Assembly: GCA_014526335.1 (NCBI GenBank)
Contig: JACTAT010000014.1
Location: 1,187,250-1,251,249, forward strand
Length of the DNA stretch: 64,000 nt
Origin: Chrysaora quinquecirrha
Taxonomy: Eukaryota; Cnidaria; Scyphozoa; Semaeostomeae; Pelagiidae
Reading direction: 5' to 3'
Every line of letters starts with the position of its first letter. Within the stretch, counting starts at the first letter, position 1. This document shows, piece by piece, positions 21,597 through 34,900 of the stretch. Below the pieces are notes generated by a model, which saw nothing but the letters and a program-made list of their open reading frames with translations, was not told the DNA's origin and did not search any database. The position numbers were made by a program, and so were the translations under genes.

Positions 21597-22782
21597 AGAC
21601 TGAATCATACTACCAGTTTTATGTGATGCGGAGAACTAATTCCTTTATATAAACGTATCTCGTGACGTCCCGAAATCCAGGCCGGGTTCAAGCGATATTT
21701 CGTCAAATCGAAAATCGAAGCATCGAATGGAAATAGAAGTGACATAGAAGATTCATGGTTTTAGACGCAGGGAAGTAAAAGTGTGAGCCTTTGGGCGTAT
21801 TATTTTGGTTACCACCTGTTTTTGGCAGACCTAGGCAGGCCTTCCAAAGCTGTAGTTTTAGCTGTAGCTGTAGTCTTACAAGGAAAAATGTTCTTGCACC
21901 AAAAAAACATGCCTGCCGAAAATGGTAGGCTTATCAGAGCATACTCGAACTAAAACATTAATTTAAAAGCGAGAACGAGCTTCTTTATGATGCCTGCAAA
22001 ACCTTCCAGCTTCGGGGGCAGAAGGTTTTGGAGGCCTACTAAACCTGCCGTTTTCAAAAGACGGTACCAGAAAAATACATTTCGAAGCCTACCGAGAAGA
22101 GAAGGCGCCTGCTGAAAACAGAATGTGACCAAAAAAGCACGCCCTTTATCTTTATTGGATACCGGGTATCGCAGAGAGTGAAATGGGGATAGAGGAAATG
22201 AAGTACCCATGCAGTAGGTAACAGCAAAGATGACACCGAGTAAAGTTTTTACCCTTGATCAATTGAAAGCATTTTAAACCAACAAATTAAGCTAAGACAA
22301 AAGTCATAATATAAGTCTGAAAATTTACATCTCAGAATAAAATTCCCCAAAACGAATGTTTACACTGATAGGTATTAACCCCTCCCCTTAAACAGCAAAT
22401 ATTGTGTTCCCAACTCTAAATGGCAGTCATAAACAACTGATGTCGATTTGGTCCCTTACAAACAAACGAATGCATATAATGATTAATAAGCTACAATAAT
22501 AATGAGAAGATCCCTTGAGATCAGCTAAGATCCTAAAAGTCAACTCTAAAGAAACTTTAATATATTGATAAATACATATTATGAGGGTTAAAGAGTTCAG
22601 CGCCCGTATAACAAAAAGTCCCAAAATTAAGGGGATTAAAACAGACTGTCCCAGAAAGCACAAATCGAGTCTGTTTAGCTGAATGTAATTACTATTGTTT
22701 AACAGTGGATAAACAGCACATCCCAAGCACAAGTCAGTATAATAAGTATGAGAATATATACCACGTCCATAATATCATCGCA
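21597..22782. other. 3' flank of LDB
   Basis: AT-rich. A minus-strand AATAAA at about 22151-22156 is a possible LDB poly(A) signal. Short inverted copies of ACCTGTTTTTGGCAGACC-like sequence occur around 21810-22090. No gene recognised. Confidence 0.35.
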
Positions 22783-22933
22783 TTAGTCTGCTATTTTCTC
22801 TTCCTTTATAACTGGACGTGACTCTGATGACCAGTTCGGGGTAGAACTGCTAGTTGTTGGCATCGGACTACCATGGAAACTTCCTTCTTCTTCCTTGATC
22901 CCATTTGTTGCAACATATTGGGTGTTCTCAAGC
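22783..22933 (-). CDS. LDB1: LDB last exon
   Basis: Acceptor CGTAG. Encodes LENTQYVATNGIKEEEGSF (end of the LIM interaction domain), a Ser/Thr/Pro stretch with TPNWSSES, and a short acidic/basic end finishing IKEEKIAD with TAA at 22783-22785. GIKEEE and VIKEEK each contain a sumoylation-type IKEE motif (inference). Confidence 0.94.
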
Positions 22934-25900
22934 CTACGATGGAAGACGTGACTGTTGAGCGAAAATGATTCAAGACTTGTTCTGGTCGTTTCAATCTTGA
23001 ACCTTTATAGGCCATTCTCTGCAGGTTGCTATCTTATCACCTTCATATTACACATTTTTAAACTAAGTTGAAATAGCTTAATACGGTGCATTTTAAGGTG
23101 CTGAATACGAATCTGAAAAGTTCACACCCTTAAGGCCCATTTCCACTTCGTTCACATTCGCTGTTCGCTAGCGAATTTTCGGTTCGCCGCTCGCTTGCGG
23201 ACAGAATACAGCCTTAATCGTGATCAATTTTAGGCGATAAACAAAGTAAAACTTTTTCGAAAGCTTGAGCTTGACTTGCAGCAGAAATCAAAATCGCTTC
23301 GCGTTCGCCTTTTTTTTGATGGCTAGCGAACAGCGAATGCGAAAGAGGTGGAAATGGGCCTTGAGGTGGCGCAGTTTTCTCAAAATTCGAGGGCCTAGAT
23401 TTGATGACGTCACAATACGCAAATGAAGCAAAATCGCAAGTTTTAAATTTCAATGGTTCAGTCACCTAAAGAACACATTTAGGAAGTTTTCTATATTAGA
23501 AAAATATGCTCTAAAATCTACGGTTGCTAAGATATAGGGGCCAAAAGTTTCACAAAATGCTGAATCAGCAATGTTTAGGCTACCTTTTTTTCCAGATATA
23601 GCTACGAGGCCGAGATTCACTTGCGTGATCTCATTCGATTCGCCTTGATGAGATCTGTAAGTTGGCACTATTTTTGACCATGGCTCAGTTGCCATTTCGT
23701 TGTACAGTTGAACATAGTGATTAAACACCCTACCTTGTAATTATTCTCTCATCTTCAGCTCCGAATTCTCCACCCATAAGGGTCGGCTCCCCAACCAACA
23801 TAACATCTGAAGCAACGGGTCCTCGACCAGTGGGTGTAGAGGATTTTCTTTTCGCTACACGTTCAGCTCCTCCGGTGTTTCCAAGTTTGCTGTTATTCTC
23901 ACTGGCCACGCTTGATGCCTTGCGCTTTCGTCGCTTGGTTGGTGCTTTCTGACCACCTTCAGCTGCAAAACAAAATACAAATAAGCAAAAGAAGAACTCA
24001 GAAAGGATGCTTTTATGAGTTCAACAAAACGATTGTCGGCTGGAAAATTGCCCGTCTTTTGTATCAAGCAAATCATGCATTCTCATACTAAACCAAAAAA
24101 AAATGATGATAATATTTGAACTGAACATAAAGACGACAATTCTAAGAAGCCCAAATAGACATTTCATAGAACCATCATGCTCAACAGTAATCTATCCTCA
24201 CCGAATCCTACTCTCTTCCTTCCAATTGGCTAAGATATGAAGAGTGCGAAGGAGGCTTCGCTGTTTGAAAGGTAGAGAGTAGGCGAGACCGTCGCTGCGG
24301 GAGGAGTGGAGGGCAGCTTATCTTATATTGCGAGTTGCTGAAGAAGGATGGCTAAATCACATTCATTGAGTTTTATAACCCAACAAATCCCCTCATTGCC
24401 TTGCTGAATGTATCCCCAGGGAGTCATTAGACTGTCTTATCTTAGCCTTCTTGCAAGTACTCCTTTCGGACAATATGGGTGTAATGAAGAGCAAAAGAGC
24501 ACATGGTCGAAATTTTAGGTGCATAGTTAAAACAATATGCAAATAATTACATAAATATAATATTAGTCATTTGAGTTGCCTAGAAGACGCACTTACAAAA
24601 AACAATAACTTACAAGAGCTATTTTTCCACATTCGTTCCATTTGTGGGCCTTGCATATCTACAAAACAGCAAATTCGATTGAAATTACACTGAATATAAG
24701 TTGATATTAAAATTTGCAGTGTTGCTTTCTATGCCCAAAAGGGAGCTATTGATTTCTACTGGTTATTTTTCCTTTTCTTTGTGGACAGAGATATTATTGA
24801 AAATGCATATCGTGTGGACGCAGTTTTTTCCATAAACGGATAGAAAAGATTGAGCGTTCAAAAATATCCGTTGACAGGGTCTGGGAAGAAGTAGAGAAGG
24901 CAGCTACAACACAGAGAAGATATTAAAAATCCTGGAAACATGCAAGTTGGATTGTCTTAATCGTATCTCTGGCATCATCTCATACCTTGGGCTTAATGTT
25001 GGCATATAGTATATGTTCAATTTAACTCCATAAAACGTTTCCGTCTAATATAAGCAACAAGGACTCTTTTGACGAATTTAAGGTAAGGTTAGTTTTCTTG
25101 AGCTGACGTGAAATGTTATCTGCGCCGATGAGCGATTCGGGGTACTCATGGATTGATTTTGAAGACTGTATATCAACCATCGGATACATATGTTGCTTTG
25201 TCGTTCAGTCTTGATGTTGCCTCAAAACCTGCACTAAACCCGGGTAATGTTTGTGCTGTACATTAGAGGGTGTTTAGTACAGTGGAGTCTGAAGTATATT
25301 CAGTACCGTGTAGGAGTATCATCAGTTAGGTGGAGGATATTTCAGTACTGACTGTACTGTACTGATGATATCTCTCCACTGTATTAAATATCCTCCACCT
25401 TACTGATTTAATACTCCACTGTACTGATAATATCCCTCGATCGTACTGAAAGTCCTTCACTGTAATGATGATATCCCTACATTGTACTGATGATATCCCC
25501 CACAGTACTGAACATCCTCCACTGTACTGATGATATCCCTCAACAGTGCTGCACATCCTCCACTATACTGATGATATCCCTCAACAGTGCTGAACATCCT
25601 CCACTATACTGATGATATCACTCCACAGTGTTGAACATCCTCCACTATACTGATGATATCCCTTCACAGTGCTGAACATCCTCCACTGTACTGATGATAT
25701 CCCTTCACAGTGCTGAACATCCTCCACTGTACTGATGATATCCCTCCACAGTGCTGAACATCCTCCACTATACTGATGATATCCCTCCACAGTGCTGAAC
25801 ATCCTCCACTATAATGACGATATCCCCCAACAGTACTGAACATCCTCCACTATAATGACGATATCCCCTCCTCCCACAGTACTGAACATCCTCCACTATA

Positions 25901-28889
25901 ATGATGATATCCCCCCACAGAACTGAACACCCTTCACTGTACTGATGATATCCGTCCACTGCACTGAATATTCTCAAACTGCACACCCTCCACCGAACTG
26001 CACACATATTTGGGGTGCTTAAATCAATATTATAAGGCAAACTTTCGGGTAGATTCGAATATGCATTTTCTGATAAAAGATCTGACCGCCAGTCTTTTAT
26101 GATCTTGGGTCATACTTTCTTCATTGAATAAAAAGAGTCAGATCATCATCATCACGAACTTAGATTTCTGTCTACAAAATCAATACTGTGACTGTTTGTC
26201 TTTTTATCTTAAAATCGTATACAACTCTTTGATTGGGCAGCCTGCGCGTCAGAATGTCTGAGTTGGCGCAAAAGCTAAGAAAGAGCCTTTGGATAATAGC
26301 GTTTTCACAGAATAGGGATAGGGCCATTCTGTATTTTCTCACAATAACGCTATTTTTCAATGTCAGCCTTACTGCTCTTGAAACTTTTTCCAGCTTTGAC
26401 CTTATTTCCACGGTAAAATTTTCTTACTGACAATAGCTCCCTTCGTGGGCGGGGCTAATCATATACCTCTTAGAACAATAAGACCTATGTTTCTTTTGTT
26501 AACCTTCTCTTGATTAAAACCATTTTGTTCATGAAAAATAGAAGTTTTGATAATTTTAACAAACATAGCAACGAAAACACCAAGTTCTTTGGTAAAGCGA
26601 TAGGTCTAGAACTGAGAGTTAAATAACTCATAAAACGAACACCACAAAGTGCTGAAATTTCAGCTTTACCACCGGTCAGTACAGTGGAGTGTATACAGTG
26701 CAGTCAAGGGACATCAGCAGTACAGTGGAGGGATATCACCAGCACGGTGGACGTTCAGTACTGACTGTAAACTGTACTGATGATATCCCTGCATAGTACT
26801 CAATATCCTCCACGTTACTGATGATATCCCTCCACTGCACACCCCCCGTTGTACAGCACAGACATTACCCAGGGTGTTTACTAGGAGGGCTGGGTCAAGC
26901 TTAGCCTGGTCAAGCTGGGCTGGTTTGAAGAAATTTACCTACTGAATATTACATAAGTCGATTTCATACCTTGTCGTCCCATAATGCGAGATTGCCACTT
27001 TTGAAAAAGCACTGACTTTAGGCACTCTAGAATGAACAGAAATACGTTAATCACAAGCTGTCAATGCAGTACAGTAAGGGCAGTGTTTCTCCAAGCAACA
27101 GCCAACCATCAGGGAACATAAGCAATTGTCTGAACCAGGTATTGTAGATGTATGAGATGTATTAGGAGAATTTCTAGCAATGAATGAAAGCTTTTAGTGC
27201 TTTTAAGGTTTTTCTATGCAATCTGAGCCGCTTAATTGTTTCAAAGTAATTCAATTAAAAAATAATTTTCCTTTAAAGACTAACATTAAGTGCCACTCAT
27301 TTTAATTTTCATTTTGAATACAGTCTTGCTACTTTACATAGAGCGTCGTCAACATTATATAACAACTTACTGTAAATACTTGACACAGACTTGGACACAG
27401 GGCTTCCCTATAAGCAAAGTCCACATCGTTTTTTCTGTAAAACGTTGTTTTTGTTGCTAAGGGTTGCTGTTGCTGTCTTAGAAAAGTCGGACTTGGCAAC
27501 CGAGGGGCAAGTTGGTTTAAATTGCTTTCTTTATACAATACATCATTGCAAACATGTCAATTACATTGAACAGCATGAAAGGAGCCAAAAAGAGTTCTTA
27601 GGGGGTACCCAGTAATTCTGTGGGGGCTGAAAGACCAGATACGTTAAGCAACTTCGAGGGCTGGACCGAAAGTCCAGTTGCTTATTAAAAAGTGTAAAAA
27701 AGGAAAAAATGTGACAAAAGTTATGGATAAATAAAGAGAAACCTATTAATATGATATTTACAAATACACCATGGTCTGCGTTTGACGAGATTCGCATTAA
27801 GGTACATTGTCCAATTGATGAAAATTATCACTGAAAATCGTTGGTTTAATGTTTTCTTAGGTTTGAAAAACACAGTAGTCAACTTTCTTGACATTTTGAA
27901 CAGCTTAATACTACTATCGTACAAAGACTTTCTTATTAGAGAACAATGTGTAAGGTTGTAAGGTAAAATGTGTAAATGTGTAATACTTAAGGTAAAAGCC
28001 CAAGCCGAACGATCAAACATTGTTTTTCAAACATTCGCAATTTATTTTTCCAGTAACATTTGAACGCTGGCCTCGTCAGAAAAACATAGGGGCCCTATGG
28101 GCGTGTTCGAAGAACGACTCTGGTTGAATATAGCTATTTCGGTCAAATGATGAAAGATGTTTATGCACAACGATGATGATAATGATTATGATGATAATGG
28201 TGGTGGTTATGATGATGATGTTGATGACCACGATGATTATGATGCTTGTTGGTAGGGGTGATTGTGGTGGTAGTATGGATGTAGTGGTGGTGGTATAGGT
28301 GGTTGTGGTGCTGAAGGTAGGGGTGCTTGTGATGGTTGTGATAGGGATGATCGTGGTGATGATTGTAGGGGGGTTGTGGTGGTGGTGATAGGGGTGGTCG
28401 AGGTGATGGTTGTAGGGGTGGTTGTGTTGGTGGTGATAAGGGGCGTGGTGGTTTTGATAGAGGTGATCGTGGTGATGGTTGTAGGGGTGGCTGTGGTGGT
28501 GGTTTTAGGGGCTGATGGTGGTGATAAGGGTGGTGGTGGTGATGGTTTTAGGGTGGTTGTGGTGGTGGTGATAGGGGTGGTGGTGGTGATGGTTGTAGGG
28601 GTGATTGTGGTGGTGGTGATAAGGGTGGTGGTGGTGATGGTTTTAGGGTGGTTGTGGTGGTGGTGATAGGGGTGGTGGTGGTGATGGTTTTAGGGTGGTT
28701 GTGGTGGTGGTGATAAGGGTGGTGGTGGTGATGGTTTTAGGGGTGGTTGTGGTGGTGGTGATAGGGGTGGTGGTGGTGATGGTTGTAGGGTGATTGTGGT
28801 GGTGGTGAGTTCCTTTAGATCTTGCCGCAGCCACACTATCAATGATAGTGATGGTTATCATGATGATGATGATGATAATGATGATGGTG

Positions 28890-28939
<50 letters not shown>

Positions 28940-31900
28940 GACGATTTTTATGGTGAGGATGATAATAATGAAGATTTGTTTTGAAAAATGGTTTGAAATT
29001 GCCGCTCTTTGCCAAGACTCTTTGATTAATGTTGAGAATGCGTGAAATGTCATTTACCAATCAAAGGTGGCAATTTGCCAGTTTCAAACAAAAAATGCTT
29101 GAAAATATAAACTGTAAGATATCGTTAAGGGGTTAGGATACTATTTCAATCGGCCAGTTGATCAAAAATTTTTTCTTTTGATTCATATGCAAAAAAGCTT
29201 GAAAAATTAGAATCTACTGTGTAAATTTCTACTACTTGCACTCATTTTGCATAAAAATGGAATTTAGTGGATCAATGTTGTAATTTGGACCAAAGTTTTT
29301 CTTCAAAAACACTTTTTGTTTGATGCAATCAATTAATGTTTCACGAGCAATGCTTTGAAACTGGCCCAACGGAAAAAATTGCTTAACAAGCAAATGTAAA
29401 ATGTTTGACAAACAAAGTTTGATCGTTTGGCCATGGCTTTGAATTTGATCTGCTCGTTACTTGATGACCAAGGTTAAAACATGATTTACAAGTTAACGCA
29501 TACACAATCGTTTTTATCGTTGAAACATTGTGCTAAATCAAGTAAAAACTTACGTGATTGTGAAAAGTCTTGGAGCTGACCGTGTAGGTAATTGAGAGAA
29601 AGTTCAAAAACCCATTTGCTGATAGAAGCAATTAATGTTTCACGATCATTGTTTTGCGACTGGCCAAAAGGGTATAATATTTTGCTTAATATGAAAATTT
29701 CAAATTCTTGACAAACAAATTTCAAATGCTTGACAAACAAATTTCAAATGTTTGACAAACAAAGTTTGATAGTTTTGCCATGGCTTTCAATTTGACCTGC
29801 TCGTTACTTTAAGATTAAAACATGATTTAGAAGCTAACGCATACTCAGAGTTTTATTCTTGAAACATTGTGCTAATCAAGTCCAAGCAATTAATGTTTCA
29901 CGACCATTGTTTTGCAACTGGCCAAAAGGGTATAACATTTTGCATAACAAGAAAATTTCAAATGTTTGACAAACAAACTTTCATAGTTTGGCCATATGTC
30001 CTGCCCGTTTCTTAAATATTCTCCAAGGTTAATGCATGATAAAGTTAACGCATACACAAACTTATATATTGTTGAAACATTGTGCTAAATCGACTAAAAA
30101 CTTACGATTTTGTGAAGCGTCTTTGAGCTGACCGTGTGTACTTGAGAAAAAGCGCGAAGAATTTGAATTCGCCAGCTTTGCAGGGTTATTTATTTCGGAA
30201 ACAAGCAAAAGAAGCAAAAGATAATTACAAAGACTAAGCGAACTGTTTTGAACATCGAACGTGAAGCAGGTGAAACTGTAGTTTGAAAGTAATTTAAGTG
30301 CTCAGTTGAGAATAACGTGTCAGAGCACCAATCACGTGACTCATAATGAGGGAACATGACATGTTTTACATACACCAGAAAAATAATTAGCAAAAAGACC
30401 TCCTCGCCTTAATTGTCGCATAAATAATTTACATCAAGAACAACTCTTAATGATAGTGACCTATGGCTCGAAAGAAAGAAACAATCTATTTAGTCCACGT
30501 ATAGGGAAACGTGGAGACGTAGGCGCGCACCTGTCTGTTCTCTGACTAATTGGCAAGAAAAAATTTATCTTCAGGTCATGCTCTAGAACAACAAAATTGT
30601 GTTCATTTTTGGTGCGGAATAGGACAGCAACAAATACATTGAGCATCCGAAAGATGGGAGGATTTTAACTGTAGCTTTGATAAATCCTTTGAGATGATCA
30701 GATAAAATGAGAGGGAGAAGCTTCATCGAAAAGCAAGGGTGTAGAGAAGGGCGGCTCAGGGCTTGATCATTTTTCAAACCCTGCTAAGTTGCTTATAAAC
30801 GTGTTGCTTATAAAAATCGTGTATTCAAAACCCGACTTTCAAACAGCAATTTCAAACAACAAGCTAATTAACGAGGTCTGACTAACGATTGTCAATCTTT
30901 ACAGTTGAAACCAGTTTGTTATGATGTGCTGAAGTCCTATTTCATGGTGGCATTTGAAAAAAATTTGTCAACATTGTAAGTAGACCACCAACCCCCAGAC
31001 AAAATTACTAGTAAAAGGTTTTGTAAGCTTCCTTTGGGGCTTCAGGTAGATTTTTCGCTTTTGTCCTTATCTAAGAGGTCTGGGTCGGCACAAAATTTTT
31101 CTGGGAGATGGCGGAAATCTTGAGTAAGGGAATACTTTCCACCTGCAGCGACCCGTTTTGCGGCCGCTTCAGATGGGGGAGTGCGGCAAATTTGCTTCAA
31201 ATCCACGTTTTATTGGAATAGAAGTGAAAGAAAGGATTCACGGCCCAGCTTATCTGCTCAAGGACCAATTTGAATCATTGGTATTTTCCTTTTTGTGAGT
31301 TACTTGCATCTTGTTTCCTACGTTTCTGTACATATCTAACTGTACAAAATTCATCGTAGCAGACTGTTTTTTCTCTTTTTGTCTCCAATTATTCGCGAAT
31401 ATGAAGGAAAATTCGCCAATAGGCCAATTTCTCTTACGATTAAAGCCTTCTTCGGGATATTTTTGCCGCTTAATCGTAGCCAGCGCGCAGCCTGAAACGT
31501 TTCAGGCTCCACGCAGGCTACTTAATCGTTGAATTGGAGAAACTTTTAGAAGAGTTTTGTTTAAAACAAGCAACTAACTTCTACTGTATATTCAAGAAGC
31601 ATTAGTTTTGAATTATAAATGGAGCCTCACCTCGAGGTGTCATGTTGTATGTCTTGTGTCTTGACATCATTTCTTGCATTGGTTCAAGTATAACACACAA
31701 CTAGAATCAGAAAATATTTAAACTGATATAAATATGTATGGATCGTTCAGCTGCCGTTCCTCTTTTACAATGGTAATAAAGATAGTTACTTGTAACACAC
31801 ATGCAGTTTTATCTCAAGAAGTCCTTGAACAGGTCGCTTCACCGTCAACGAAATGCTTGTCAGATAAGGCCGCTCAGATACATGATAGGAATCAAGCTTC

Positions 31901-34900
31901 CCCTTTCACAACGGTAATATTGCTTCTTCCTAAGGTCATCATATACACGATAGAAATAAGCTACCCTTTGTTTACAATGGTAATAAAGATAGTTACTTTA
32001 GTCCCAATGTTGTAACACAAATGCAATATCCAAGTACAGTGGTAATAAAGATAGTTACTCTAGTGGTAACGTTGTAACACAAAGCAATGTGCAAGTACAA
32101 TGGTAATGAAAGTAGTTACTTTGATCCTGCCATTGTAACCCGCATGTATACTTATGGGACGGCGTTCCAACGGTAACGAAATGCTTGTCAGATAAGGCAG
32201 CTCATAGATACATGATAGAAATAAGCTTCCCCTTTGTACAAAAAGTTAGTTACTCTGTTACTAAAGTTGTAACACTTATGTATTCTTAACTAAAGAAGCT
32301 TTTGAAAATTTCATTTCACCGTTAACAAAATGGTTGTCAGATAAGGCAGCTCAGATACATGATAGAAATAAGCTCCCCCTTATTACAATGGTTACAAAGG
32401 TATTTACAATGGTAATAAAGGAAGTTACTTTGATCCTAACGTTGTAACACACATTCAAACTTATTTAAAGGCGTTTTCCAACTTGCTTCTTGTCAGATAA
32501 GGCAGCCTGTCCATAAATAACTTATTTTTGCTCGAGTTCTTAGATAGTTAGTAATATTTTTAACATAAGGGCGGTTAAGATGATATTTTAGATGCAGTTT
32601 CACTTTGAGCAATATGCTTATCGGAAAAACAAGGCCACAATGAGAGGCTTACCTGTCTACACAGACAAACGCAGATAATGGAGTTTCACGCTCTCCGTCC
32701 TACTATTTACTTCAAATTGCTCTGAAGATATTCTTTGAAGAGATTCTTTCACTTTCACTAAAGCAATGTCTATCCGAATAGAAAGCTCCAAAACAAACAA
32801 CGGCTTAGGCTCATGCTCATTCACAATCATAAAACCATGTGCCTGAATTCTCACGTTGAATCAGGAAAGCAAACGCTGTCTAAAGCTTTAAGACCAGATT
32901 TAGCATTTATAATTTAAGATATAGTACAGCACCATGTGTTTACCTGATCGATCTTAGCTTAGATTGCCCAAAGCTACAAACACATTCAAAACTGACACTG
33001 TGATATAATTCTAGTAAATGATTGTGCGGGTACTGCAGCAGGTGAAAAACAGAGCAAAACGAAGGGTTTTTGATGGCTGTTAAACGGCCGTCACAGCATA
33101 ACTGGAGACTTGATTGCAATAGAAAATGACTAAATCTCTCATCACGTCGCTAGGATATACAACAAGCTAAAAACAGATGCTTTTTTAATCCTGGCAATGG
33201 CAGTCAAAAAGCCCGCGCCATTTTTAGCTGTCGGAGAAGTCCTATTCTAAGGAAGAGCTCAGCTGAATTAATCTTTCAAATTATTATGTATTTACATGAA
33301 GGCACAAACAACAGCCTCGTCTCCAGGATAAATAGGACGCTACGTGAGATTCCGCTTTCATTACAAGCCTTTTTAATAAAGAGCCACTTTATCAGTACGG
33401 TGGAGGATGTTCAGTTCAGTGGAGGCATATCCTCAGTACAGTGGAGGGATACCATCAGTACAGAGGAGGATGTTCAGTACAGCGGAGGATGTTTAGTTCA
33501 GCGGAGGATGTTCAGTGCAGTGGAAGAATATCTTCAGCACGGTGGAAGGTGTTCAGTACCGTTGATGGCTATCATCAGTACAGAGGAGGATGTTCAGTAC
33601 AGCGGAGGATGTGCATTACAGTGAGGATGTTCAGTACTGTGGGTGGCTTTCATCAGTACAGAGGAGGATATTCAGTGCAGTGGAGGGATATCATCAGCAC
33701 AGAGGATGATAGTACAGTGGAGGATGTTCAGTACAGTGGAAGGATATCATCAGCACGGTGGAAGGCGTTCAGTACCGTTGATGGCTATCATCAGTACAGA
33801 GGAGGATGTTCAGTACAGTGGAAGGATAGCATCAGTACAGTAAAGGATGTTCAGTACCATTGATGGCTGTCATCAGTACAGAGGAGGATGTTCAGTACAG
33901 CGGAGGATGTTCAGTACAGTGGAGGGACATCCTCAATACAGTGGAGGGATAACATCAGTGCAGAGGAGGATGTTCAGTACAGTGGAGGCTGTTCTGTACA
34001 GCGGAAGGATATCATCAGTACAGTGGAGGGATACCATCAGTACAGAGGAGGATGTTCAGTACAGTGGAGGATGTTCAGTAAAGTGGAGGGACATCCTCAG
34101 TACATTGGTGGGATACCATCAGCACAGAGGAGGATGTTCATTACAGTGGAGGATGTTCAGTACAGTGGAATGATATCATCAGTACGGTGGAAGGTGTTCA
34201 GTACCGTGGATGGCTATTATCAGTACAGAGGAGGATATTCAGTACAGTGGAGGGATATCCTAAGTACAGTTGAGGATGTTTAGTACAGTGGAGGATGTTC
34301 AGTACAGTGGAGGGACATCCTCAGTACAGTGGTGGGATACCATCAGCACAGAGGATGTTCATTACAGTGGAGGATGTTCAGTACAGTGGAATGATATCAT
34401 CAGTACGGTGGAAGGTGTTCAGTACCGTGGATGGCTATTATCAGTACAGAGGAGGATATTCAGTACAGTGGAGGGATATCCTAAGTACAGTTGAGGATGT
34501 TTAGTACAGTGGAGGATATTCAGTACAGTGGAGGGATATCATCAGTACAGTGGACGGATATCAAGAGTAAAGTTAAGTCAGCACTACGGAACATCCTCGC
34601 CCGTGCTGATGATATCCGTCCACTGTACTACTGATGATATCCCTCCACTGTATTGAATACCCCCATTGTACTGCACACGTACATTACCCAGGGTCACAAC
34701 ACAGAAGAGGGAGTCGAAATTATGCAAAACCCAACTCTATGGCAAAACAAACAAGTGTGGGACTAGGTACAGCAATCAGGAACCCACCAGTAGTGTTGTA
34801 TAATAAAAAAACCTACAAAACACTTACCCTGAGATAATTCATGGTGAAATTAGTCAGTCCTTGTCTGGTGATGTTCTTCGTCAGCTTCTCAAGCGTCTCG

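Noticed and set aside
32657..32854. Minus-strand frame ending HYLRLSV, resembling the end of the LDB NYLR exon
   Set aside because: The rest does not match LDB, and the true downstream exon is at 31631-31700; the similarity is limited to a few residues.
33286..34504. Frames with repeating DVQYSGG and ISTVEG peptides
   Set aside because: Pure translation of the GTACAGTGGAGG minisatellite, open in more than one frame.
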